Source of the DNA: CAJXOW01 sp964421495
Lineage (GTDB): Bacteria; Bacteroidota; Rhodothermia; Balneolales; Balneolaceae
Length of the DNA stretch: 8,125 bases
Direction: 5' to 3'
NCBI GenBank assembly: GCA_964421495.1
Contig: CAYQXO010000117.1
Location: 1 to 8,125 of the forward strand
In this document: positions 1-7,387 of the stretch, piece by piece
Position numbering within the stretch: the first letter of the stretch is position 1
How the letters are laid out: each line of letters starts with the position of its first letter
Made by a program: the position numbers and the translations under genes
Notes under the pieces: model-generated
What the model was told of the DNA's origin: nothing
The model's input: only the letters and a program-made list of their open reading frames with translations
Database searches by the model: none

Positions 1-12
1 GAATTCAGGGTT

Positions 13-1374
13 ATGAAGCGTATCGAACTTCTTTGTATAGCTGTATTCGGATTTCTCATTCTTTTTCCCCTCCAGGGTTGTACTTCGCAAACATCCGATA
101 GGGGAAATGTTCAGTGGGAGGGGCGAAAAGAGATACAAGAAGGTGCGGGCTATCGGGGTCCGTGGCGAATGAACGATTCGGAATTTCACTACGTGGATGA
201 CCCGACTGCAGTCATTCGGGAAACCGGGGAAGTGGACATCGGATGGGTAAATCAATCCCGAAAGAATATATACTTCCAGCGGATACGACCGGACGGAAAC
301 CGTCAATTTGATCAACCCGTGAACGTCTCAAAATCGCCTGATACGTTTTCCTGGCTGCCCGATATGGTCATGGCTCCGGCTTCGTCTGTTTCGGGCAATT
401 CAGCCCATATCTACATGCTTTGGCAGGAAATTGTGTTTTCCGGGGGTTCTCACGGGGGAGAGGCCTTTTTTGGGCGGTCGGTCGACGGGGGACGTAGTTT
501 TGATGAGCCCGTAAACCTGTCCAACAGCATTGCGGGCGACGGTAAAGGTCGGCTGACGAAACGCTTCTGGCATAACGGCAGCCTTGATTTGATTCGCGGT
601 CCACAGGGCAATCTTTATGCGGTATGGACAGAATACGAAGGAAAGCTCTGGATCAGTCGTTCAACGAACAACGGGAAATCATTTTCGGATCCTATACATA
701 TTGCCGGAAGCTACGACAACCCGGCGCGGGGCCCGTCCCTGGCGATTGACTCTGCAGGAAAGATTTATGTTACCTGGATATATGGGGAAGATCCAATAGC
801 TAACATTCAATTGGCAGTTTCGACTGATAAGGCACGTTCCTTTGGTAACCCTGTTTCCGTTATCCAAAACCCCGGTCACACCGACGCGCCGAAAATCGTA
901 GTTGGAGAAAAAGAGGAGGTGCACATGGTATACGGGGTGAGCCCGACCGGCCCCTTTGATTCGTATGAGATTCGCTATGCCCGCTCGCCGGGTGATACGA
1001 TTGACTTTGGAGATCCCAACGTATTTTCGAATCCAAAAGGACGAACCTTTCATATGGGGCATTTTCCTTCTATCAGTTACGGCGCTGACGGAAACATTTA
1101 TGTAACCTGGGAACTCTACAAAGATCCTGGAGCTCGCCCCCGGGCGCTGGCATTCACGTATTCAACGGATAATGGAAAGACCTTTGACTCACCTGCTGTT
1201 ATACCCGGCAGCAATGATCCTGACTTGGGAGTCAATGGAAGTCAGCAGGGATACCTTCTGGATAAGCTGTCGGTGAATAGTCGAGAGGAGATTGCAGTTG
1301 TCAACAGTACATTTATGCGCGGTCGGAAAAGCCGCGTCTGGTTGTTTAAGGGGCACCAGGACTCTAATGACTAA
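13..1374 (+). CDS. Asp-box (BNR) repeat lipoprotein, sialidase-like beta-propeller
   Basis: This is a predicted secreted lipoprotein of 453 residues. The N-terminus has a basic start (MKR), a hydrophobic stretch at about residues 5-19 and a lipobox LQGC with Cys23 as the lipidation site. Four Asp-boxes (S-x-D-x-G-x-S/T-F) follow: residues 156-163 (SVDGGRSF), 217-224 (STNNGKSF), 270-277 (STDKARSF, Gly replaced by Ala274) and 384-391 (STDNGKTF). Their spacing fits the blades of a sialidase-type beta-propeller. Such proteins may be exo-sialidases, but many Asp-box proteins cleave or bind other glycans. I could not place the arginine triad or a clear FRIP motif, so the activity is open. The ATG at 13 puts the signal peptide at the N-terminus, although the frame is open up to base 1. 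A glycosidase lipoprotein follows on the same strand, which suggests work on extracellular glycans. The fold is fairly certain, the substrate is not. Confidence 0.85.
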   Translation: MKRIELLCIAVFGFLILFPLQGCTSQTSDRGNVQWEGRKEIQEGAGYRGPWRMNDSEFHYVDDPTAVIRETGEVDIGWVNQSRKNIYFQRIRPDGNRQFDQPVNVSKSPDTFSWLPDMVMAPASSVSGNSAHIYMLWQEIVFSGGSHGGEAFFGRSVDGGRSFDEPVNLSNSIAGDGKGRLTKRFWHNGSLDLIRGPQGNLYAVWTEYEGKLWISRSTNNGKSFSDPIHIAGSYDNPARGPSLAIDSAGKIYVTWIYGEDPIANIQLAVSTDKARSFGNPVSVIQNPGHTDAPKIVVGEKEEVHMVYGVSPTGPFDSYEIRYARSPGDTIDFGDPNVFSNPKGRTFHMGHFPSISYGADGNIYVTWELYKDPGARPRALAFTYSTDNGKTFDSPAVIPGSNDPDLGVNGSQQGYLLDKLSVNSREEIAVVNSTFMRGRKSRVWLFKGHQDSND

Positions 1375-1725
1375 CTTGACGAGACAGACTCCCAGCCCGG
1401 TAATAGCTCTGAGGAACTTGAGATGTTCGGCTTTACGACTGAAAATGTATATTTTCTACATGCCGGTGTTTTGGTCTTATTCCATTTAAAGCAACGAGCC
1501 GCCGTGTTTTCCTGGTTGAAGGGCTCATACACGGGTTATTCCAAGGGTTTTAGAAGTGAAATAGAGGCTTAAACCAAATTTTCTGTTGTCTTTTGATATA
1601 AGATTTATTATACCGACAATTCCTCTTTATTTTATGTACCTGAAATCAGATATACCCGAATGGTTCTATTGCTTATTGCCACGCGGATTTTACAATCTTC
1701 AAAATAAACTGACATACCCTTGACT
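1375..1725. other. Non-coding gap between the two lipoprotein genes
   Basis: This 351-base gap holds no convincing gene; short open frames in it have no recognisable product. I found no clear intrinsic terminator just after the upstream stop codon. Two pairs of complementary segments cross each other at 1496-1534 (reported separately), and an AT-rich part begins near 1570. A possible promoter lies close to the downstream start. The length suggests that the glycosidase gene has its own promoter rather than depending only on read-through. Confidence 0.6.
1669..1696 (+). promoter_or_regulatory. Candidate promoter for the GH127-like gene
   Basis: TTGCTT at 1669-1674 and TACAAT at 1691-1696 are separated by 16 bases. 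The -10 box matches TATAAT at five of six positions; the -35 box matches poorly. Transcription would begin near 1703 and leave a leader of about 23 bases before the ATG at 1726. This is a by-eye match in AT-rich DNA, so it is weak. Other -10-like words occur at 1595-1615. Confidence 0.25.
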
Positions 1726-3768
1726 ATGAATAAATATCTCTCTTTATGCCTGGCTTTCGTGATGCTGACAGCAATCGGTTGCGATAATACCGATCAGGCG
1801 ACCCCGTCCTCGGAGGCCGAGAATACCAATTATACCTTTAATAGGGCTCCGTTGGCTCAAAATGAGTACACACCATTGCCGGTGGGCGATGTAAAACCCA
1901 ACGGATGGCTGAAAGTTCAGATGGAACGAATGGCTGATGGCATGGCCGGACGTCTGGATGAGCTTTATTTCAACGTAGGCGAAGAAAATGCGTGGGCCGG
2001 CGGACGTGGCGATAACTGGGAGCGTGCTCCCTATTGGCTTGACGGCCTGGTGCCGCTTGCATATATCATGGAGGATAGTACGCTGGTCAACAAGGCGAAA
2101 AAGTATATCGAGTGGACGCTGAACAGCCAGCAGGAAAGCGGTTATTTTGGACCAACCGACGACATTGACTATCTAAAATATGCCGATAAGAGTGGATCCT
2201 TTATTCAAACTGATAATGCCGGCGACTGGTGGCCGCGTATGGTTATGCTGAAAGTATTACAATCGTATTATTCAGCTACGGAAGATGAGCGAGTTATTGA
2301 TTTTATGACCAAGTATTTTCAGTACCAGCAGAAAATGATTGACAAACAGCCGTTGAATCACTGGACATGGTGGTCCAAGGCCCGGGGAGGCGAAAATCAG
2401 CACAGCATTTATTGGTTATACAATCGGACCGGCGACCAGTTCCTGCTCGACCATGCCCCGACTATTTTTGAGCAGACGATGGACTGGACCAATGGATTGC
2501 TGGAAGAAAGTCCGCCTTCCCGACACGGAGTTAATCTCGGAATGGGAATCAAGCAGCCGGCGGTCAATTATTTGCAGACCAGGGACGAGAAGTACCTGGA
2601 ATCGGTACGTCACGGACTGGATTGGCTAATGGAGGAACACGGTCAGCCGCAGGGCATGTTCTCCGGCGACGAGCTGCTGCACGGCACGGATCCGACTCAC
2701 GGAACCGAAACCTGTACGGTGGTCGAGTTGATGTATAGTTTGCGGGAATTGATCAGCACAACCGGCAGTGTGCGTTATGCCGATCACCTCGAGAAAGTGG
2801 CTTATAATGCATTGCCCCCCGTGCATACGGATGACTACATGGGACGGCAATACTTTCAACAGCCCAACCAGGTACAGGTATCCCCGGGATACGCCAACTT
2901 TTTCACCGGTCCGAACGGAATCCGAGCCTGCTTCGGTCTGGCCAACGGATATCCCTGCTGTACCACCAATATGCACCAGGGATGGCCGAAATTTGTTCGG
3001 AGTCTCTGGATGGCGTCTAATGACGGCGGTTTGGCTGCTATTCAATATGCCGCCAGTGAAGTTGAGGCAAAAGTGGCAGATGGAGTACCGGTTCGTTTTG
3101 AAGAAGTCACCGATTATCCATTCGGTAACGAAATTACATTTAAGTTCAGCAGCGATCAATCGGTTGAATTTCCGTTTCATCTTCGCATTCCGGGTTGGGT
3201 AGACAGTGTGGCCACCATTACCATTAACGGCGAAGAAGCGGAAACTCCGGAAGCCGGACAGATGGTCAAACTGAACCGCACGTGGAATGACGGGGATGAA
3301 GTGACCCTCCGGTTGCCCATGAAAATTGACTATGAGCACTGGCACGAGCGTTCGGTAAGTGTCCAGCGCGGTCCCCTGGTATATGCCCTGCATGTGGAAG
3401 GGGAGCGGCGTAAACTTACGGAAGAGGAATACGATGCTCATTATGTGAAAAGTTATGAAGTGCCGACGTGGGAAATTGTTCCGACCTCCGACTGGAATTA
3501 TGGCCTCCAGCTGGATCGGGAAAATCCGTCAACCTCTTTCACGGTTAAAAATAATGAAGTAGAGAGCGATTATCCCTGGAGTCCGGAATCCACGCCGATA
3601 GAATTGACTGCCGAGGGTCGCCAGCTACCTTATTGGAAGTCGTACAACGTGGGTGCGGGTCCCCTGCCGGTAAGCCGGGTACACAGCGACGAACCGGTGG
3701 AGAAATTGCGATTGATTCCATATGGTGCATCCAATCTTCGAATCAGCGAATTTCCGGTCCTCCGATAG
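1726..3768 (+). CDS. DUF1680/GH127-type glycoside hydrolase lipoprotein (probable beta-L-arabinofuranosidase family)
   Basis: A 680-residue lipoprotein: hydrophobic signal at residues 4-17, lipobox-like AIGC with Cys19, then an acidic linker (CDNTDQ) that could favour surface export in Bacteroidota. The body matches the DUF1680 family, an (alpha/alpha)6 barrel at roughly residues 60-430 followed by beta-sandwich domains. The key GH127 residues are present. GTETC gives Glu328 and Cys330, and YPCC gives Cys411 and Cys412; by comparison with Bifidobacterium HypBA1 these four bind zinc, with Cys411 as nucleophile. Glu316 (in GDELL), 12 residues before Glu328, is the candidate acid/base; the spacing in HypBA1 is 16. 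Family members release beta-L-arabinofuranose, but DUF1680 is diverse and this sequence is not close to HypBA1, so the substrate is inferred. The ATG at 1726 is preferred to the TTG six bases upstream because it puts MNKY directly before the signal core. There is no clear Shine-Dalgarno sequence. Confidence 0.92.
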   Translation: MNKYLSLCLAFVMLTAIGCDNTDQATPSSEAENTNYTFNRAPLAQNEYTPLPVGDVKPNGWLKVQMERMADGMAGRLDELYFNVGEENAWAGGRGDNWERAPYWLDGLVPLAYIMEDSTLVNKAKKYIEWTLNSQQESGYFGPTDDIDYLKYADKSGSFIQTDNAGDWWPRMVMLKVLQSYYSATEDERVIDFMTKYFQYQQKMIDKQPLNHWTWWSKARGGENQHSIYWLYNRTGDQFLLDHAPTIFEQTMDWTNGLLEESPPSRHGVNLGMGIKQPAVNYLQTRDEKYLESVRHGLDWLMEEHGQPQGMFSGDELLHGTDPTHGTETCTVVELMYSLRELISTTGSVRYADHLEKVAYNALPPVHTDDYMGRQYFQQPNQVQVSPGYANFFTGPNGIRACFGLANGYPCCTTNMHQGWPKFVRSLWMASNDGGLAAIQYAASEVEAKVADGVPVRFEEVTDYPFGNEITFKFSSDQSVEFPFHLRIPGWVDSVATITINGEEAETPEAGQMVKLNRTWNDGDEVTLRLPMKIDYEHWHERSVSVQRGPLVYALHVEGERRKLTEEEYDAHYVKSYEVPTWEIVPTSDWNYGLQLDRENPSTSFTVKNNEVESDYPWSPESTPIELTAEGRQLPYWKSYNVGAGPLPVSRVHSDEPVEKLRLIPYGASNLRISEFPVLR

Positions 3769-3872
3769 GATATGCTTGGAAAGATTTCCCGTGAAAAGGA
3801 TTTGACGGGGTATAAGAACGTTTCCATTTGGGATTAGTATAAACGGAGAGTTAATAAAGCTGTTTAGTATTG

Positions 3873-4292
3873 ATGTATTCGTATCTGAGGAAAAAAGTTA
3901 CGCGATGGTTTGAGCAAAAAGGGCATCGAAAGCGATATGGAGAATACATCCTGTTAGTGCCCGACTTGTTATACCTGTTGGTACAACTGATTAAGGATCG
4001 GCGTATCTCCCGTAGAAGTCGATCCGTTTTATTAGTCGCTGTCATTTATTTTATCTCCCCTATAGATTTTTTCCCGGAACTCATAACCGGTCCTGCAGGT
4101 TATCTGGATGATGTCGGTATTGCCATTTACGCGTTGAACAAGATTATCAACAGAGAGGATCCGGCCGTGGTCTCTTCCCACTGGAACGGTGAAAGGGATC
4201 TATTTGAGTTAGTACAGTCGACGCTGGCCTCTGCGAATCAAATGATCGGCGGTGGTTTGTGGGGCCGGGTGAAAAGATGGTTTAAAGGTTAA
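3873..4292 (+). CDS. YkvA-like DUF1232 family protein
   Basis: A small basic protein of 139 residues. The DUF1232 signature is clear: a hydrophobic segment at about residues 51-62 runs into SPIDFFPE (62-69, with Pro63, Asp65 and Pro68), then GYLDD (76-80), then a second hydrophobic stretch at 81-88. The N-terminus is rich in Arg and Lys, and the C-terminus ends with another basic amphipathic segment (WGRVKRWFKG), which suggests membrane-surface association. The function of this family is not established. The ATG at 3873 is the first good start: a stop lies in frame at 3855-3857, and the only other candidate is a TTG immediately before it. A GGAG at 3845-3848 is too far away to be the ribosome binding site of this start. 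The gene lies 104 bases after the glycosidase gene on the same strand, so co-transcription is possible, but nothing links their functions. Confidence 0.85.
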   Translation: MYSYLRKKVTRWFEQKGHRKRYGEYILLVPDLLYLLVQLIKDRRISRRSRSVLLVAVIYFISPIDFFPELITGPAGYLDDVGIAIYALNKIINREDPAVVSSHWNGERDLFELVQSTLASANQMIGGGLWGRVKRWFKG

Positions 4293-4345
4293 AGGACCGG
4301 TAATAAAAACAAAAGATTAAAACATACGTTTTATATTAAGATCAG

Positions 4346-4427
4346 CTAGGAGTCTGGCGGACTTTTACAAATCTACTTCAAACCGGTCTTTTTTCGCTAC
4401 GATCCGTAAAGTCCGACAAACTTCTAG
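4346..4427 (-). repeat. Dispersed intergenic repeat, copy A, forming a large imperfect hairpin
   Basis: The arms at 4346-4373 and 4401-4427 are inverted copies: read outside-in, both follow CTAG-R-AGT-Y-TG-K-CGGACTTT. Differences are four or five substitutions, two of them G-U compatible in one strand's RNA, plus one extra T in the left arm. The loop of about 27 bases contains ACCGGT. The reverse strand of 4394-4415 matches 7397-7418 at 21 of 22 positions, and 4369-4384 matches 7436-7451 at 14 of 16. This makes it a member of a dispersed family (REP-like or MITE-like) rather than only a local hairpin. It fills the space between two convergent genes, where it may also block read-through from both sides. 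A short palindrome AGTCA-AA-TGACT at 4426-4437 adjoins it. Confidence 0.75.
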
Positions 4428-4459
4428 TCAAATGACTGTCCGGTCGTTGCCGTTCTATG

Positions 4460-5695
4460 TTAGACTCGCTCCTGCCGGGCAACGGTAAGAAACCAACCCA
4501 GTCCGATAACGACGAGTAGGAGGGCGAATAAAAGTATAGTGGAATCGAGGGTAAGCCATTTTTTTTCCAGGATCAGGGAGGCCAGGGCGACCGAACCTGA
4601 CTGGGCGAGGGTCAGATATACCCATTCGAGGCTGAATATGCGTCCGCGTATGGAGTCCGGGGTTCTTTTTTGAAGAAGAACCGTACTCATTACCCAGTTG
4701 GCACCGGAGGCCGTATGGGCGAAAAAAACAAAAGTCATGATAACTATCAGGCTACTCATCAAGCCCACAAACAGGTACATGACCCCGGAAAAAATCATCA
4801 GGAAACCAATCAGGGTTATCCAGTAACGTTCATCCTGGAACCAACGTCGCGCAAAGATGGGACCCACCCCCGTCCCGATTCCCCGGCTGGCATAAAGCAA
4901 CCCGAGTCCCAGGCTGCCCATCATAAGTTTTTGTTCTGACACCAGTATTAGCATATAAACCAACGCCCCCTGAAAAATTTCAAAAGTGCCTTTAGCCAGC
5001 GCGGGTCGACGAATGGTTGGATGGTGTTTTAAATAGGCAAATCCCTCTTTTATACCCTGGATAGGTCTACGGGTAATGCCGCCGGTATCGCCGGCCTCTC
5101 CCGAATATTGGGGGATGACAGCCCGATAGATGAAAAAGGCTGAAACCAGGTAGCTCACCGCATCCAGGATAAAAACCAGGTCCGTTCCCAGGTATTCAGT
5201 GGCTATACCGCCTACGGCCATGCCCAGGGTGAAGATCATGCTCCAGGAAAGAGAGGATAGAATGTTGGCGCTGACGAGCTCATCGGATGTGGTAATATTG
5301 GGTATGGACGAGGTGCGGGCAGGCAGGAAGATGGCCGAAAGGACCATCTGCAGCGTCAAAAGCAGGTAGGCTAGCCAGAGCAGTGAAGCCGAGCGGACCA
5401 GCAGAAATCCCAATACGATTATAATGCGCAACAGGTCACAACCGATCATCAGTCGCCGTCGGTTAAATCGATCGGTAATGTACCCCGCCAAAGGTGAAGA
5501 GACCGCTAAACTCAAAGTTTTAATAACGATGACCAGTCCCAGTAAAAATTCGGATCCTGAATAACGGGTTACCAATGCGTAAACGGCCAACAAGCCAAAC
5601 CAGTCGCCAAAATTCGAAACGATCTGGCTTAGCCACAATCGCCTGAAATTGCGATTTTCTGAAATGAGGTCAATATAAGGACGAAGCGCCGCCAA
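4460..5695 (-). CDS. MFS transporter, MFS_3 (EntS-like) exporter type
   Basis: A 411-residue polytopic inner-membrane protein with about 12 hydrophobic segments, the usual size for the family. The N-terminal pattern NRNFRRLWLSQIVSNFGDW (residues 14-32) and the motif A version GYITDRFNRRR (71-81, with Asp75, Arg76 and Arg79-81) between helices 2 and 3 place it in the MFS_3/DHA3-like group. That group includes the EntS enterobactin exporter and macrolide efflux pumps, so proton-driven export of a small molecule is likely; the substrate cannot be read. The start is a TTG at 5695-5693. Upstream the frame meets a stop at 5725-5723 with no ATG or GTG between, and the first downstream alternatives would cut conserved residues. 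No strong Shine-Dalgarno sequence is visible. It is convergent with the DUF1232 gene and divergent from the symporter gene. Confidence 0.93.
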   Translation of the reverse strand: MAALRPYIDLISENRNFRRLWLSQIVSNFGDWFGLLAVYALVTRYSGSEFLLGLVIVIKTLSLAVSSPLAGYITDRFNRRRLMIGCDLLRIIIVLGFLLVRSASLLWLAYLLLTLQMVLSAIFLPARTSSIPNITTSDELVSANILSSLSWSMIFTLGMAVGGIATEYLGTDLVFILDAVSYLVSAFFIYRAVIPQYSGEAGDTGGITRRPIQGIKEGFAYLKHHPTIRRPALAKGTFEIFQGALVYMLILVSEQKLMMGSLGLGLLYASRGIGTGVGPIFARRWFQDERYWITLIGFLMIFSGVMYLFVGLMSSLIVIMTFVFFAHTASGANWVMSTVLLQKRTPDSIRGRIFSLEWVYLTLAQSGSVALASLILEKKWLTLDSTILLFALLLVVIGLGWFLTVARQERV

Positions 5696-5980
5696 GAGTC
5701 TTTTAGTATCGGTGTTTAATGGTCATAAAAAGTATGCACAAAAACGGCGAGTGGAAAGACATTATTACAGGCATTAAAAGTGAAACTTATGTTTTAAACG
5801 AATGATTAATGTAGAATGTCTTTGTTGATTGCTTACAATATGGCAAATTTTTCTGTAGCCTTTGAGTTGCCGGAACCGATCGTGGGATAGCTATGTTGTC
5901 GGGGCTTATTTTTTATATAAACTTTGTTACTTTTTGGCGCAGTAAAATTACTTAATTCCTGGGAATCATATTAAAAAGTT
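5696..5980. promoter_or_regulatory. Divergent promoter region between the two transporter genes
   Basis: This 285-base AT-rich gap must drive both flanking genes. No coding sequence is evident. The symporter side has TTTATATAAAC at 5912-5922 and TACTTTTTG at 5928-5936, either of which could be part of a promoter. The MFS side has a better candidate (separate entry). A small dyad GTTTTAAAC at 5791-5799 lies between them and could bind a regulator, but a match this short in AT-rich DNA is weak evidence. Confidence 0.5.
5727..5757 (-). promoter_or_regulatory. Candidate Bacteroidota-type -33/-7 promoter for the MFS gene
   Basis: On the minus strand TTTC (5757-5754) is followed after 19 bases by TACTTTTT (5734-5727). 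The Bacteroidota consensus is TTTG, 19 bases, TAnnTTTG; three of four and five of six fixed positions agree. Transcription would start close to 5720 and leave a leader of about 25 bases before the TTG start at 5695. This is a by-eye match without experimental support. Confidence 0.35.
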
Positions 5981-7372
5981 TTGGAACTTTCTTTTACCAT
6001 CCTGGACTGGGTTTTTATCGGATTGTTATTTGTCGCGTTGCTGGTTGCCAGCCTCTGGGGGGGTGCATCGGATGAAAATGAGGAAAACTTCTTGTTGTCG
6101 GGCAGGCGATTAACGTTGCCGGCGTTTGTAGCCACGCTCGTTTCAACTTGGTATGGAGGTATTCTGGGGGTGGGGGAGTACAGCTACCAGTTTGGTATTT
6201 CCCAGTGGTTGTTGTTTGGGGTACCCTATTATGGGTACGCTTTGCTTTTTGCAATTTTCCTGGCTAAAAAAGTGCGACAGAATCCGGCTCTTAGCATTCC
6301 TGAAGCTCTTTCACGTAAATACGGGCGAAGGGTGGGGCGGTGGTCGGCTTTACCTGTTTTCGTTATGGTTAATCCGGCTCCCTACGTTTTTATGCTCAGT
6401 GTGCTTTTCGGATATATGTTGGGAGGAGAAGACCATGTTCTTATCTATGCAATAGGGGTATCGGCATTTGCAGCTCTATATGTGGTGTATGGCGGACTCG
6501 ATGCGGTGGTGCGAACGGATATCATTCAAATTGTATGCATGTTCCTGGGATTTATGGCATTGCTCTTTTTTGCAATGCAGGAGTTTGGACCCCCTTTTGA
6601 ATTATGGCAGCAAGTCCCTTCTGTTCATCGGGATCCGACGGGCGGACACGATATCCCGTTTATGTTGGTCTGGTTTTTTATAGCACTTTGGACATTTATC
6701 GATCCGGGATTTCACCAGCGGGCGGCGGCAGCCCGAACGCCGGGAACGGCACGGAAAGGAATTTTTATCTCTATCGGAGCCTGGATGTTTTTTGATTGTA
6801 TGACGGTGCTTTCGGGAATGTATAGTCGGGTGTTGTTGGGCGGGGGACTGGAACAGCCGGTAATGGCGTATCCGTATCTGGCTAATGAAATTCTCCCGTG
6901 GGGATTTAAGGGCATGTTTTTTGTTTCACTGTTGGCGACCATCATGTCAACCCTCGACAGCGACTTGTTTCTATCGGGCCAGACCCTGGGGAGGGATTTC
7001 CTGAGGCATTGGTTTCGTCGTTTCTCCCGCATTACATTGACGCGGTTGAGTGTTATAATTGCCTTGATTTTAAGTGTCGTCCTTATCTATCTGTATCCCA
7101 GCGTGGTAAGCCTGTGGTATGTTATCGGATCAACCATGATTCCTGGACTGCTAATACCGGTGATGGGAGTTTATTTCCCTTTCTTTGCTATACGGCGGGG
7201 AATGGTGATTCCACTGATGGTCAGCAGTATTTCAATATCAGTATGCTGGTTAGTTATGGGAGCCCTGACTAGTGTCGATGGATATTCACAAGACTTTTTG
7301 GGTATCGAACCCATTTATACGGGATTGGCAACCAGTCTTCTTTTTTGGTATTTCGGTCGGATATCAAGGTAG
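5981..7372 (+). CDS. Sodium:solute symporter family (SSF) transporter
   Basis: A 463-residue inner-membrane protein with about 12-13 hydrophobic segments; family members are usually 450-550 residues. It probably couples Na+ entry to uptake of a small organic solute. SSF landmarks in order: an acidic loop then FLLSGRRL (37-44) before helix 2; YVVYGGLDAVVRTDIIQ (167-183), the conserved helix 5 region; HQRAAAAR (245-252) before a basic loop; and ATIMSTLDSD (319-328), matching the conserved ATxMSSLDS helix whose Ala/Ser/Ser residues contribute to the Na2 site in vSGLT. Here Thr324 replaces the second Ser, a mild change. The TTG at 5981 is the only good start: a stop is in frame at 5972-5974 and the protein then begins MELSFTILDW, a normal SSF N-terminus. 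SSF members carry sugars, sialic acid, proline, pantothenate and others, so a sugar is only suggested by the nearby glycosidase. Confidence 0.94.
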   Translation: MELSFTILDWVFIGLLFVALLVASLWGGASDENEENFLLSGRRLTLPAFVATLVSTWYGGILGVGEYSYQFGISQWLLFGVPYYGYALLFAIFLAKKVRQNPALSIPEALSRKYGRRVGRWSALPVFVMVNPAPYVFMLSVLFGYMLGGEDHVLIYAIGVSAFAALYVVYGGLDAVVRTDIIQIVCMFLGFMALLFFAMQEFGPPFELWQQVPSVHRDPTGGHDIPFMLVWFFIALWTFIDPGFHQRAAAARTPGTARKGIFISIGAWMFFDCMTVLSGMYSRVLLGGGLEQPVMAYPYLANEILPWGFKGMFFVSLLATIMSTLDSDLFLSGQTLGRDFLRHWFRRFSRITLTRLSVIIALILSVVLIYLYPSVVSLWYVIGSTMIPGLLIPVMGVYFPFFAIRRGMVIPLMVSSISISVCWLVMGALTSVDGYSQDFLGIEPIYTGLATSLLFWYFGRISR

Positions 7373-7387
7373 GGCATCAAGATGGCT

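Noticed and set aside
1..6. EcoRI site GAATTC at the very first bases, as if from a cloned fragment
   Set aside because: The other end carries no matching site and a six-base match at one end may be chance; it says nothing on function.
1292..1489. A 65-codon open frame overlapping the end of the first gene
   Set aside because: About the first 28 codons overlap the lipoprotein gene in another frame, and the rest has no recognisable motif or ribosome binding site.
1720..1725. TTG two codons upstream as the start of the glycosidase gene
   Set aside because: The ATG at 1726 gives a normal lipoprotein signal and is the stronger codon; the TTG adds only two residues.
2626..3441. A 271-codon open frame on the minus strand inside the glycosidase gene
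   Set aside because: It lies entirely antisense to a well-supported enzyme gene, its product resembles nothing known, and it is explained as a shadow of the codon use of the real gene.
3788..3809. CCCGT/ACGGG stem after the glycosidase gene as a terminator
   Set aside because: The stem is only five pairs around a 12-base loop and no T-run follows.
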